A DNA stretch of 64,000 nucleotides. Source: Rapana venosa. Taxonomy: Eukaryota; Mollusca; Gastropoda; Neogastropoda; Muricidae. The position numbers and the translations under genes are program-made. Below are positions 1 through 12,450 of this stretch, in pieces. Numbering within the stretch: the first letter of the stretch is position 1; every line of letters begins with the position of its first letter. The notes below the pieces were generated by a model. That model saw only the letters and a list, made by a program, of their open reading frames with translations, had not been told where the DNA came from and made no database searches. Where the stretch lies: NCBI GenBank assembly GCA_028751875.1, contig CM054143.1, forward strand, positions 66,913,977 through 66,977,976. Reading direction: 5' to 3'.

Positions 1-1746
1 ATATTACCACACTTTTGCTTTGGAAACTGCAATTGGCAAGAAACATACAGAAATGCTGATAATGAAAACAGCAAAAAAGGAAAGTAACATAGGTCTTCAG
101 TTGCCAAGGTTCGCCAGGGTGCGGGGGAAGGCAATGGGTCCACCCCCCCTCACACACACACATCCATACTAGTGCTTTTTGTGAAGAGATGTGGACCCAG
201 TGCCACAACTCCCGACTACCTTTAGAGCACTACCAACATTAAAATTTTGTAGGTTTACAGAAGTTCTGTGTTTGTGTTTCGCATTTGTCACCCTGTTGCT
301 GTGAACTGGTGACAGTTGTGACAGTCATGTACCAATACTACACTTCTGTACACTTAAACAAAGTTTTTGGTAGCACTCGCAAGATATGAACTGCAGTTTA
401 AATGTCACATGTTAATTGAAATGACTTGTTTTCATACAAGAAAATTAGTTTAAAACAAAACTTCCATCTCCACGAGACATACATAAAACAGAGGTGCTTG
501 GGGACATTGTGTGTGCAACTTCCTTGAAGTACTATTGCACATAACTATCGGTAAACACATAGCAGGGTATCACTCTTATTCGACACATAACATGGCTTGC
601 ACTATTGTCAAATCCATGCATGAATTGCTGTTTTACTATATACCATATTTTTACCTGTGTTTGGTGACCAATAAGTGACAATGACAAGAACATCTTGGTG
701 ACCCGACACATAACTAGCCGCCTAAATGCAAGTACACAGACATACTAGTTGTGACAAAATTTCAGCTCTGCTCGCTTGTCTGCACACACACAATTGTCTT
801 CGGAGTAACGTAAGTCAGATGGAGGTAGAAAACCTTCCAAAAGACATCATACTTCTACAGGCGTTTCTCTCTGTAGCATCCAACAAACAAGAGGGTTAAT
901 TGGGAGTTTGGCTTCTGCACACATAATTCACTTTGAAATTGCCATGGGTATTCACAGATCTTTAGGGATTTGCTGTAAAACCTCAGAAAAAAACCAAAAT
1001 GTACACAGAAAGTGTACATGATGCACTTGAAATTGAAATGCATGCTGTCCCAGAAGCAGAGATAGAGAGAGATCAGAAGACGAGAGATAATTATCAAGAA
1101 TTTAAGGTCTACACAAACAAGTGTTGATAGTAGTATAATTGTCTTGAGGAATAACCACATTGATGTGTAATGATGGGCAAGAGCCAAACAGTTGTAGAAT
1201 GCCAATGTGAACACGATGAAATATCATACATCAATATCCGGATTGATTCCTTTTGTTTCAGCGTGACCTGAAAAATTGAACAAGCGTGGTTGCCTCGCAT
1301 CAACTTCCAAAATTCCACCACAAAATTACGAGAAATTTCAGGTAACTTTGTTTTACTTTGATGATCATTGCTGTTAGTTCAGTGACGTGGCATGTTCGTT
1401 TCTTAGAGCAAGCAAGTTTGCAAGTTTATTATTTTATTCATTTGATCTATTTGATTTTTGAGCAGTCTTACTGCGTCCGTCAGGTCAGTCAGAGTTCTCT
1501 GTTACTGCTTTCTGGTATCCATGGTAACCCTAGTACAATCTGTCGCATGTGGGGGAGGAACCCCCAATAGAAAAAAAACCCAAACACCATTATTGAGACT
1601 GGAGAGGAGATTCGGCGCCACCAAGGATATCCTAAGCCCACGCAAAAAAACATGGAAAGACAAAGCAAAGCCCCTATGATACGGATCGGTCGGAGGCCCG
1701 GGCTATCAACGACCGCGGCTTTCATTGATCCACACCAGGGTGGACA
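1..1746. other. No gene recognised
   Basis: This stretch holds AT-rich non-coding sequence with short open frames on both strands, none with recognisable motifs or exon-like boundaries. It is part of the 4.09-kb duplication and is repeated at 16382-18127. A short CA tract lies near 150-168. Confidence 0.5.
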
Positions 1747-2235
1747 GTGACAGTCAGTCTCTCTCTATCTCTCTCTTTTTGTCCCGTAGTCTGACGAACC
1801 AATGGGGAACCCTCAAAAGACTCAACAAACCTATGTTCCCTTCTCATTCCCTCTCTCTGTTCCTGCCTTTCCAGGGTTTTGTTGAGTTACTAGGCCTGTC
1901 CATTTCGCTGTGTTATCCTCCCAGCTCTACTTGGTCTGCCTACTTCTTCTACCTCCTTGGACAGTGCCTTGGAAAACAGTCTTTTGCAAGGTCCTATGGA
2001 TCTTGATGTGACAGCCCATCCCTTTAAGTTTACGCTTTTCACGATCGTTGTACGGTTCTCATAGGGGTCCAAGGTTTTGCTGGATTCTGTTAGCACGCTT
2101 TCGTTGCTTATGTGGTCTTTGAAGGAGATGCCAAGGACTTCTCGACCTCCATCTCATCTCCACCGCTGTACTCTTCTCTCCAATCTGCAGTCAGGGGTCA
2201 TGATTCACAGCATACTTAGCTCCCTCGGAGTTGAT
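1747..2235 (-). mobile_element. 3' end of an RTE-like LINE (truncated)
   Basis: The reverse strand encodes the C-terminal tail of a non-LTR retrotransposon polyprotein. Pieces such as ISNESVLTESSKTLDPYENRT and KRLFSKALS followed by GRPSRAGRITQRNGQA match, with frameshifts, the region after the RT domain (the KxxWYGHVxRS...LQGTVQGGRRRGRQ...WTGL type). It ends beside a TCTC-rich microsatellite near 1750-1785, as RTE-type elements that end in short simple repeats do. The 5' part is missing beyond about 2235, where a second LINE starts on the + strand. A more complete relative lies at 44480-46190. No intact product is possible. Confidence 0.6.
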
Positions 2236-2442
2236 AAACATTCTTAGCTCCCTAGAGCACAAATCACCATTGGGTACATGGAACGTCCGTACACTCTACC
2301 ATGCCGGAAAATCAAAGAAAAAAACACACCCAACACCACACAACACAAAAAAAAACAAACACACCAAAACACAACAAACACACAACAAAAACAAACACAC
2401 ACACACAAAACCCACACAAACAAATATAAAAACCACAAACCA

Positions 2443-2487
<45 letters not shown>

Positions 2488-5400
2488 ACACAACAAAGAA
2501 CTAGAGTATGCGCTTAGCCGCTATAAATGGGACATTCTTGGCCTAGGAGAAGTGAGATTGCCTAGGATTTGGTGAGACATTGGGACTGAAGAACGGCAAA
2601 CAGATTGTATCAGTGGGCCAGAGAAACATCCCACATGGAGTGCATTTTATGTCAGACAGGAAGTGTGGGGTGCCCTTCTCAGCTGTACACGGCTTCCAGC
2701 AGGGATTATCAGATCCGGGTGTCGGCCCAAGCCCAAGAACAGCACCAACATACAATTCTACGCACCCATCATCTGCCCATGCAGATGACGAAGTAGAAGA
2801 ATTTTACGAAGATCTTGAAGAGCCCATTTGAAAATAACCAAGAAAGACGGACATCCTCATCATCCAAGGGGATTTTAACGCAAAGTAGGTCCTGACTACT
2901 TACACCATGGGCCGGACCGTGGGTCAGGTTTGGAACTGGATCGCGACAACGACAGGAGACTACGTCTGCTGGAGTTTGCCTGACCCACAGACTTCCATGC
3001 CAATACCCTCTATCCCCACAAGCAGTCAAGGAGGACCACCTGGCCTGCGCAAACGGCTAAGATCCCAAACCACTAGAGCTTTTATCTTAACACCACGGCG
3101 TTTCAATCCAGCATCAACAGAGCAGAAACAGAACCTACCCTGGAGCTGGACATAGGCAGCGACCAGAACCTTTGCTGCTGGTATTCAAAATGAAGCTTGA
3201 AGAAAAACCAAACAGGCCTGCAAACCCCTGTATCAAATTTTACGAGGGACAAACATGAAAGATCCCGATGTCGGAGGAGATCTTCCAAGCAAAGTAGGCA
3301 GCCGTTTTGCGGCATTAACCCTCTCTGGACAATGAACATCAATGCCCTCACCAACAACTTTAATGAGGCAGTCGGCAACCAGCAGCGGAGGTACTCAGTG
3401 TCCGAGGCTAAACACCGCCATGGTACTACCAATGACATATTGGACCTCTGCGATAAAAGAAGAGCCCTGACTGCAACACACAGGTCTTCCAACCCTAAAA
3501 AGAATACCGGGGAGTCCAAAATCTTGTGAAGATGTCACATGTTAAAGGCAGAAGCGTGATCAGTGCTCATGTGATGGATCGAGGGAAAAGCAAGAAACGT
3601 GTGGCAACAGTAAAAAGGCCATGCTACCCTGAAGAAACTCACAAAACCCCTTCAAACCACATCTCGTCATTGAAGACAGCTCCGGCAACCTCCTCACCGA
3701 CAGCTCGCTGCATTGGTACCGGTGGTTGAGTATTGTCAAGAACTATACAACTACCCAATACAACCTGACAGCGCATAATAGAAGAGAAAGCAGCACCATC
3801 AAGAGCACCCTCGCCATTACCTATACTGAGAGAAGCAGTGGAAGGAAGCCTCGCAGCTTACCTGGTAGGAAGAGTCCTCAGAAAGAGAACCACATACAGC
3901 GAGCTGCTCAAGCATGGTTGGCGACCCGATCGACTAACTGTCATCAACACCATGTTACAGCTATCTGTCAGAAGATTTGGGAACAAAACAGTGGCCAACA
4001 GACTGGACACAATCACTCATCATACCCCCTGCCCTAAGAGGGGCATTTATGCAATTGCCAAACTATGAAAACAATCGCTCATCAGCCACGCCAGCCAAGA
4101 TCATGCTCAAAGATATATTTGAATGACTCAAGAAGGAGGCAGAAGAACACCTTAGCCGAGAGACCCTGCTGGGTTTCAGGCAGCAGCGGCGCCCACATCA
4201 AACAGCTTTTTGTAACTGCCACATCCTGATGGAAACACACTCTTCAACATCAGAGAGAACCTGTTCCCACACCTTCTCGATTAAAGAAGGCTTTCGCCAG
4301 AGTCTGGCTGCGGCCTGTGCAGGTCTCGAATGCTCGGTTTGGCATTGAAGAAGGACTAGTGCAAACCATTCAAGCACTATTACAACCCACGAAGCAATGC
4401 AGTTCCCTCTGACCACTCAGGTCGGGACTACTTCAACCCACAGTTGGGGGTCGACAAGGATGCTGTTTCTCCGAGTCCTGTTTAATTCTGTTCTTATTGG
4501 AAAACATTATGATGCGAGGACCCTCCCTGACTTCCACTCTACCATCTCCAATTGGCGGCCGACCCTCAACAACTTACGGTTTGCCGATGCCATTGACCTC
4601 ATGGGCGGAAGTACACAGAGCTGCACGATCTTACGACCGACTGGAAACAGCGCTGGAGCAGAAGGGATTCTGGTCGGAGGAGCTGCTCCGGGAGAAAAGT
4701 AATAGTACTTGTGACAGCACGAGCAACACCCACTGCTAAAATATACCTGAACGCCAAACAACTGGAGGCGGTCTTAGACGTTTTAAATACCTTGTCGTAC
4801 ACTCACAAAGGACGGGCGATCAACGACCGACATCAAAAAGTCGAATAGCCATGGCAAATCTTCCATGACAAAACTCACCCCGTATGGAAAAGTAAAGCGA
4901 TCAGTTTCCCAAACAACACTAAAGCTCTACACAGGCCTAATTCAGCTTCTCATGCTGCTACGGAGTGAAACTGGGCCTTTTGACTGCTGAAACAGCTCCG
5001 AATTCCGTCATTTGAAACAAAATGCCATAGAAAACTCTGGGCATTATCCTGAGGAGAACGAAAGCCCATGACTTTGTCAAGAGTCAACATAACACAGCTG
5101 GCAGGTCCACAGGAACCCCTTCTCACCATCTACAAGAAGAAAAAGCCGCCATGGTTTGGCACCGTCACCGCCACACACTCTGCAAACACAGTATGCAGGG
5201 AAACACTTGAAGGTGGCAGAAGAGGGGACGACAGACACAAGTCATGGATGGGACAATATCCGAGCATGGACCAGGGATGAAAGACTCGGCACTATGCGCA
5301 GAGCGAGGACCGAAATGGATGGAGGAGGCTGACCACGGCATCGTGCTTTCGTTGTCTCCCCACGAACGCCAAGGTCACGGGTCTGATGATGATTATGACT
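2236..5400 (+). mobile_element. RTE-like LINE, degenerate but near full length
   Basis: The order of domains is that of a non-LTR retrotransposon. An apurinic endonuclease start is seen near 2270 (LGTWNVRTLYHAGK) and 2500 (LSRYKWDILGLGEVRLP). RT pieces include FGIEEGLVQTIQALL near 4338 and LRFADAIDLMGG near 4575, where the usual FADD catalytic pair reads FADA. A C-terminal tail near 5090-5395 has AGPQEPLLTIYK and WFGTV followed by GGRRGDD. It ends with a short GATGAT simple repeat near 5385, typical of RTE-clade elements. Stops and frameshifts break it throughout. A CA/A-rich low-complexity segment of about 181 bases interrupts the endonuclease at 2318-2498. A diverged relative is at 30020-32165. 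Confidence 0.8.
2318..2498. repeat. A/CA-rich low-complexity insertion inside LINE endonuclease
   Basis: Between the endonuclease segments YHAGK and ELEYALSRYKWD lies about 181 bases made almost only of A and C, ending in a run of about 26 A. The five bases CAAAG occur immediately before it (2313-2317) and at its end (2494-2498), which could be a short target duplication or chance. It recurs at 18699-18879. Confidence 0.6.
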
Positions 5401-6618
5401 GGCCAAAGTTCTTCTGATTTGGAACCTATAGTTGACAAAATCCCATGTAAAATAGTCAGTCAGGGAGTATAGGCTGTGTCTCTGATTTTGTTCTGATGTG
5501 CTTTGTTTTGTTGCTAGTGTACATCACCGACAGCCATGGTTGATTGGATCTCTGTGTTAAATTGGGTCGCTGTCCTCAAGGAGCACTTTGCTGCATGCAG
5601 ACAACGCACCTCCTGTGACTCAGACCCTTTTTTTTTCCCACAGAATTTTGCCAAGGGTCAACTCTTGTGATGCTGTGGGTTTTTTGCTTGTCTGGTATAT
5701 TGCTGTTCTTCTGTGTGTGCAGGCTGTATGTTGTATAACAGGACCCCTTTAGTTGTTTTACATCTGAAAGGCAGGCAAGGCATCCAGGCGAAGTGTTACA
5801 GATGGGATTGCAACCCTGCCTTTGTTTTATACTGGACATTTATGCCTTACCGTGACCTTACAACCCAGTGAGTGCCATCATGAAAATGAAGGTGTGATGT
5901 TGAAGAGCAGCAGTATGTTGTGTATTTATAATTGTGTGGTTGTAATGTCCAATGCAGGAGATCGACGGAAGGGCGGGGGGAGAGATTGTCTTCCTCAGTT
6001 TTGACTGCTTTGTCTCACCCGCTGATCCACACACAGCAGGGGGGCCTGTTTGTGTCAGCCCTCTCTCTCGCTCTCTCTCGTCTGTGTGTCTGTCTGTCTG
6101 CCTCTGCTCCCTGATTGCTCTGTCTGTCTGTCTGTCAGACTGGACTGTCTAGGTAGTTGATCCTACACTTAATAGAACTGTTTGTCCTACTGCCTTTTCT
6201 CTGTCTGTTCTGTCTGTCTTGTTTCTGATCTGTAGTTGGTGCACCTTTAACAGGTTGTGTTCTGTTTGTCCTGCGCTGATCTCTGAGTCTGTCTCTTGTT
6301 GTGTCTGTCTCTGTCTCTGTCTTATAGGTGACCAGAACAATCAGGTGTGTTCTGTTTGTCCTCTGCTGTTCTGTCTGTCAAGATGTGTGCCTCTTTTGTG
6401 TCAATGAAGTGTGCCTTGTGTCATGATGTGTGCCTTGTGTCATGATCTGTGTCTGTGTATACATACCTGTATTAACGGCTGATTCATACAGAACAGATGT
6501 GATCTATTTGCTTCTGTTGCTGTCTTACTCTTTTCTTGTTTCTGCCACTGTCTTCATTTTTCCTCTTGTGTCGTCATTTTGTGCTGTGAAGTGCACACAA
6601 ACGTTTCCAAGTTTTGTT

Positions 6619-6666
<48 letters not shown>

Positions 6667-7480
6667 ACTCTCTCTCTCTCGCTCTCTCTCTCCTCTCTCT
6701 CGCTCTCTCTCTCTCTGCCTCCCTTCTCTCTCTCGTTTTTGCTGTCAGGGACATGTTGGGGAGGGTAATCTCCTGTAGGCCTGAGCAATGGTCGAGACAT
6801 TGGCCCTGTGTTAAGACCGGTTCTAGTGTGGGTTGCTCTTTGTGGTGATGTGCAACGAGCAGTATGCCCTGTGCGGGTTTTTAGTTCCATGGAAAGGTTA
6901 TATATTCTTGTGTGTTGGTGTGTGTGTGCAGGGTGGGGGAGCCTGTCTCTGGTGTGGATTGTGTTCTCCTTTTAAGTGGAGAGTACTGGTTGTTATGCAG
7001 AAAGTATGCCACGAGTGTGAAGACAATCTTGCACTTCAAGCATTGTCCGCAATTGGATGTAGGTTTTGATCTTTTGCTTATACACACCAATAACTGACAT
7101 AGCTCTTTGCTTGAACCAGTCTGTGGGAAACTACAGACGTCTGCTTCTCAAATTTGGAAGAACAATGGGCCTGGTACTTTACATAAAAAGAAAGGACGGA
7201 ACAAAGGGTGAGAGGCTATTTAACAGTTGTTGTTGTTGTTGTTAGAACCCGTGGGTTATCTGTAGAGTTAAAGGCCTCCAGTCTGGAGAGATACTTGAGC
7301 ATGCATTGAAGCGTGGGACCTAAATTACTTGGGGAATGGATCTGTGGCCCGATTGTCAAATACTTTAAATCAGATGTCAAAATCTTTTTTGTTCCCTGTT
7401 GGTTTGGTGTTGCAGGTGGTGACAGAGAAACTTTGACAAGTACCTTTGACTGTGCACCCTATGAAGGTACAGCAGGGACC
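5401..7480. other. Non-coding interval with microsatellites
   Basis: No gene is recognised. Simple repeats are a degenerate CTGT-rich tract at about 6055-6385, a TC tract at 6622-6738 and a TTG tract at 7221-7243. The remaining sequence is AT-balanced and has no exon with recognisable homology. Confidence 0.55.
6622..6738. repeat. TC dinucleotide tract
   Basis: TCTCTC with CG, AC and CCT interruptions. Confidence 0.93.
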
Positions 7481-9545
7481 AGGTCCATGTTCAGAGATTG
7501 TAGTGTTAATGTTAAAGCAGTGATCTTGTCAGGTGTTTAGAGATTGAAGTTGTTAGTGTACAGCAGTGATCATGTAGGTGTTCAGAGAATGTAGTGTTAG
7601 TGTACCAGCCAGTGATCATGCAGGTGTTCAGAGCTTGGTTTATATTATTTTGTTTTTTTTTTTTCTTTTGTGTACAGCAGTGTCATGTCAGGTGTTCAGA
7701 GATTGCAGTGTTGTGTACAGAGTGTTCTGTCAGGTGTTCAGCGATTGTAGTGTTTCTTTTAGTGTACAGCAGTGTCATGCCAGGTGTTCAGAGATTGTTA
7801 CTTTAGTGTTAGTGTTACACAAGTGCTCCTGTCAGCTGTTCAGAGATTGTATAGTGTTAGTGTACAGTGTTCATGTCAGGTGTTCAGAGATTGTAATGTT
7901 TCTTTTAGAGTACAGCAGTGATCATGTCAGCTGTTCAGCGATTGTATGTTTTTTTTAGTGTACAGCAAGTTTTCATAACAGCCTGTTCAGAGATTGTAAT
8001 GTTTTTTTTCAGTGTACAGCAGTGATCATATAGCTGTTCAGAGATATGTAATTTGTTATTTGTTTTTTTTAGTGTCCCTTAGTGTTCATATCAGCTGTTC
8101 AGAGATTGTAATGTTTTTTTTAGTGTACAGCAGTGATCATATCAGGTGTTCAGAGGTTGTAGTGTTAATGTAAAGCAGTGTTCATGTCAGGTGTTCAGAG
8201 ATTGTAATGTTTTTTTTAAGTGTACAGCAGTGATCATGTCAGGTGTTCAGATTGTAGTGTTAATGTAAAGCAGTGTTCCGTCAGGTTTCAGAGATTGTAG
8301 GTTAGAGAACAGGCAGTGTTCATGTCAGGTGTTCAGCGATTGTAGTGTTATGTACAGCAGTGTTCATCCAGGTGTTCCGAGATTGTAGTGTTAGTGTACA
8401 GCAGTGTTCATGTCAGGTGTACAGAGATTGCAGAGTTAGTGCTACAGCCAGTGATCCTGTCAGGTGTTCGAGATTGTAGTGTAGTGTACAGCAGTGATCA
8501 TGTAGCTGTTCACAGATTGTTAGTGATAGTGTACAGCAGTGGATCATGTCAGGTGTTCAGAGATTGTAGTGTTATTGTACAGCAGTGATCATGTCAGGTG
8601 TTGCAGAGATAGTAGTATAGTGTTACAGCAGTGTTCATGCCCGGTGTCAGAGATTGCAGTGTTAGTTTACAGCACGTGAATCATGTCCCGGTGTACAGCG
8701 ATTGTAGTGTTTCGTGAACAGCAGTGTTCATGTAGGTGTTCGACGATTGTCGTGTTAGTGAACAGCAGTGATCATGTCGCTGTTCGAGATTATAGTGTAA
8801 GTGTCAGCAGTTTCATGTCCGCTGTTCAGAGATTGTAGAGGTAGTGTACAGCGTGCTCATGTCGGTTTTTCAGAGATTGTAGTGTTTAGTGTTACGGCAG
8901 TGATCATGTCAGCTGTTCATGCTTGGAGTGTTAGTGTACAGCAGTGAATATGTCAGGGTGTTCCAGAGATTGTAGTGTTAGTGTACAGCAGTGTTCATGG
9001 TCAGGGTGTTCAGAGATTGTGTGTTAGTGTACAGCAGTGATCATGTCAGGTGTTCAGAGATTTATGTGTAGTGTACAGCAGTGATCATGTCAGCTGTTCA
9101 AAGATTGTAGTGTTAGTGTACAGCAGTGTTTCATGCAGGTGTTCAGAGATTGCAGTGGTAGTGTACAGATGTGTTCATGTCAGGTGTTCAGAGCTTGTAG
9201 TGTTGAGTACAGCAGTGGTCTGTAGGTGTTCAGAGATTTGTAGTGTTAGTGTACAGCAGTGTTCATGTCAGGTGTTCAGAGATTGTAGTGTTAGTGCTAC
9301 CCAGCAGTGTTCATGTCAGCTGTTCAGAGATTGTAAATGTGTTTTTTTAGTGTACAGCAGTGATCATGTCAGCTGTTCAGCGCTTGTAGTTGTTTGTGTA
9401 CAGCAGTGTTCTGTCAGCGTTCCGAGATTGTAGTTGTTTCTTTTTTAGTGTACAGCAGTGTTCCGATCAGCTGTCAGAGATTGTAATGTTTTTTTTAGTG
9501 TACAGCATGATCAAGTCAAAGCAGTTCAGAGATTGTAGTGTTAAT
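7481..9545. repeat. Minisatellite array 1, about 45-bp unit
   Basis: Roughly 45 imperfect copies of a unit with the core TGTTCAGAGATTGTAGTGTT followed by AGTGTACAGCAGTGATCATG and TCAGG run head to tail. Units vary by single-base gains and losses and by an expansion of T (TTTTTT) in a subset near 7980-8220 and 9330-9500. Open frames in it are products of the repeat and not genes. Confidence 0.95.
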
Positions 9546-9990
9546 GTTAAAAGCAGTCGTTCATGTTAGCTGATCACAGTAGTAGTATTTGCTTTAGTGG
9601 AAAGCAGTGCAGTGATCATGTTAGCTGATACGTAGTAGTATTTGCTTTAGTGTAAGCAGTGATCATGTTAGTCTGATCACAGTAGTAGTATTTTGCTTTA
9701 GTGGAAAGCAGTGCTCTGTTAGCTGACCCCACAGTCGTGTTTTGCCTTTAGTGGAAAGCAGTGATCATGTTAGCTGAATCACAGTAGTGTATTTGCTTTA
9801 GGGGAAAGCAGTGATCATGTTAGCTGCCCACAGTAGTAGTATTGCTTTAGTGGAACGCAGTGATCATGTTAGCTGACCACAGTAGTAGTATTTGCTTTAG
9901 GTGGAAACAGTGATTTCATGTTAGCTGACCCACAGTAGTAGTATTAGCTTAGTGGAAGCAGTGAGTGATCCTGTCAGCTGATCAAAGTGT
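9546..9990. repeat. Minisatellite array 2, about 50-bp unit
   Basis: About nine copies of a unit containing GCAGTGATCATGTTAGCTGA, then CACAGTAGTAGTATTTGCTT and TAGTGGAAA follow array 1 without a break. The segment GCAGTGATCATGT is shared with array 1, so array 2 probably arose from it. Confidence 0.9.
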
Positions 9991-10139
9991 ATGTTATTTT
10001 TTCTGGACAGCAGTGTCATCCATTTTCATTGATGTTGGTAGTTTGAGTCTCAGTTGTGCTACTGTTTATATGTTAATGAACATTCTGTGTTTCATTTATC
10101 AGATTTCCTTCTTCTTCTTCTTCCTTTTTTGTTCTTTTG

Positions 10140-10325
10140 TTTTCAAGGGGGACGTAATGTTCTTTGTTTTCAGGAGGGAAATAATGTTCTTTGTTTTCAG
10201 AGGGAAATAAAGTCCTTTGTTTTCAGGGGAAATAATGTTCTTTGTTTTCCGGGGGAAATAATGTTCTTGGTTTTCAGGGGAAATAATGTTCTTAGTTTTC
10301 AGGGGGAATAATGTTCTTTGTTTTC
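10140..10325. repeat. Minisatellite array 3, left arm (about 25-bp unit)
   Basis: About eight copies of a unit reading GGGGAAATAATGTTCTTTGT followed by TTTCA. The same unit family resumes at 11990, on the far side of a minus-strand LINE. Each unit contains TTTGTTTTCAGG, which resembles a 3' splice site. Confidence 0.9.
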
Positions 10326-10339
10326 TTTCTCTTCCTTCC

Positions 10340-11985
10340 TTTTTTGTAAAGTTTCTCCCAGGGAGGTTTTTTTGACATTGATGAGCTTCTCCATCTCTCT
10401 GAGTTTTGAGCTTCCTCTATTTATGCCCCTCTTCTCTATGATCATCTGCAATATGGTAAGCCAGGTTTGCTAGGTCTTCACTTTGGTCTCTTTTCCATCC
10501 CTGCGAAGTTCATTGCTCTTTTTCTGATAGGTGGTGGTCTGCTTTCGTTGAACGTGCCCAAAACCAGCGCAGTCTATTGGTACTAGGCTACAGACCAGTA
10601 TCATTTTGCACATTCTCCATAGTTCTTCATTCGTGATCCTGTTTCCCATTTGATCTTTATCATGTAGCGTAGCATTCGGTTTTCACAGATATTCAAACAA
10701 CGTTGGGCGGTTTTTTGTGAAAACCCACGTCTCCGAGCCATACAGGAGAAACAGGTTGTGCAGGCCTTATATATAGGCTAGGGGGGGTTGTCTCTCCAGT
10801 GGGATTTTCTGATTTCCGAGCAGACTTGCCACTTCTTTCATTTCTTCCAATGCACTGCAATCCTAGTTCTGATAGTAACTCAGATTTTGCTTCGCAGCTC
10901 ATCATCTCTCCCAGGTTGCAGAATTTCGTCTACCACTTCCATCTTCCGTTTCAAAATTCTAAGGCTCCTCCTTTCCTGCCATCGGTATTGTTTCACCCTT
11001 CTGTATTCATACAACTGGGGCAGACACAATTACTCCGTCCTCTACCTTCTTCAGACTTTTGAGCTTTTGAGCATCTTTTGAGACACCAATATTGACATTT
11101 GGAGCATTTGATCGAATTGTCCCTACACCTTTGTGGCGAACACCACTACGGTATTTGCCTTGCTCTCTATGTTGGTTCTGCGGTCTTTTCCAACTGTCAT
11201 TGCTCTTGGTCTTGTGAACATTTACCTTCATTACCTCTGCGTTCTAATCTCTGTTTCCAATTGCCAAATCTTTGAGAAGGTCATCATGTTCTCAGGCTAC
11301 CAGAGTACTAAGTTCATCAGCATACAGCAGTTCCCAGAATCTCTTCTGGGCCTCTTCCACTTCCTGAATATTACATCATCACGAGGATATAAAGAGCAGA
11401 GGGGCTCAATGCAGTCCTTGGTGCACTCCTACTTTTATTCTCACAGCTTTCTGCGTCCCAATTATAGTTTTTCACTTTTGATGTGGAGTTCTGTACAAAG
11501 TCAATAAACCATGAGATGGTGTGCTCCGGTACACCTTGTTTCTCAAGGCCATTGGATTGCCTTTCTGGGTACTCTATCAAAAGCATTTTTCCGGGTCGCC
11601 AAAGATGTGCTTGTCAAGCTCTTTTTTCTTCGCCATTATACTTTTCCTGCAGTTGTTTCACAATAAATATTGTATCTATGGTTGATTTGCCAGCTGGAAA
11701 TACAAACTGTTTTTCATCATATTGCACCAGGCTCTTCAGTCTTCTTTCCAATACTTTTTCCCAGTCTTCCATGCCCATGTTCAGAAAGCCTGATTCCGCT
11801 GTATTTTCCACAGACTAGAGCATTCTCCTTTACCTTGACAATGGGAACAGTAATACTGTCTTCCACCTTCTTCAGCATTTGTTCTGTCCGCTGTATCTTC
11901 TGACATATTTTCGTAAGTTGTTACTCCTTCTCTCCTGCTGCTTGTATCTTTTCTGTCACCACTCCTGATGGCCCCGTGGCTTTTC
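10340..11985 (-). mobile_element. LINE (RT domain plus tail), degenerate, minus strand
   Basis: Read on the reverse strand from 11985 down, the pieces follow RT order. GPSGVVTEKIQAAGEEGV near 11960 precedes the RT; FPAGKSTIDTIFIVKQLQ lies near 11660-11700. Then come LEKQGVPEHTISWFIDFV near 11530 and SRSAPRTALSPSALYILVMM near 11380-11440. Tail pieces include LGDMMSCEAKSELLSELG near 10880 and a 3' end near 10350. In-frame stops and shifts make it non-functional. It sits inside minisatellite array 3, which continues on both sides. Related pieces lie at 21460-22125 and 26484-27275. Confidence 0.75.
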
Positions 11986-11989
11986 TCTT

Positions 11990-12450
11990 TTCTTTTGTTT
12001 TCCAGGATGAAATCATGTTCTTTGTTTTCAGGAGAGGAAATCATGTTCTTTGTTTTCAGGAGGAAAATCATGTTCTTTTGTTTTAATGTTCTCCTGTTTT
12101 CAGGAGGAAAATCATGTTTTTTGTTTCAGGAGGGAAGTTCACGTTCTTTGTCTTTCAGGGGGAAATAAAATTAATGGTCTATGTTTTCAGGATGAAATTA
12201 ATGGTCTTTGTTTTTCAGAGGGAAAATCATGTCTTTGTTTTCAGGAGGAAATCATTGTTTGTGTTTTCAGGCTTGAACTAATGTTCTTTGTTTTCATGAG
12301 GAAATAATGTTCTTTGTTTTCATGAGGCAATCTGTTCTTTGTTTCAGGCTGAAATCATGTTCATTGTTTTCAGGAGGAAATCATTGTTCTTTGTTTCAGG
12401 AGGTAATCATGTTCTTTGTTTTCAGGAGGAAATCTGTTCTTTGTTTTCAG
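11990..12450. repeat. Minisatellite array 3, right arm, ending at an exon
   Basis: About 18 variable copies of a 23- to 28-base unit whose core is TTTGTTTTCAGGAGGAAATC followed by ATGTTC. The final unit provides the TTTGTTTTCAG that directly precedes the exon at 12451, so the array and the acceptor are continuous. Confidence 0.92.

Larger units (their letters stand above)
1..4093. repeat. Direct duplication, copy 1 (4.09 kb)
   Basis: This interval recurs at 16382-20474 at a constant offset of 16381 bases. I found no difference between the copies, including the A-homopolymer and CA-rich tracts near 2318-2498. The right-hand break is sharp: after 4093 this copy continues through the rest of a LINE, whereas the other enters unrelated low-complexity DNA. 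The left limit cannot be seen because the window begins inside the repeat. It may be a very recent segmental duplication or an assembly duplication. The lack of indels in homopolymers favours the latter. Confidence 0.93.

Noticed and set aside
7578..9433. Several frames of 60-130 codons with repeated VYSSDHV-like words
   Set aside because: All are translations of the 45-base minisatellite.
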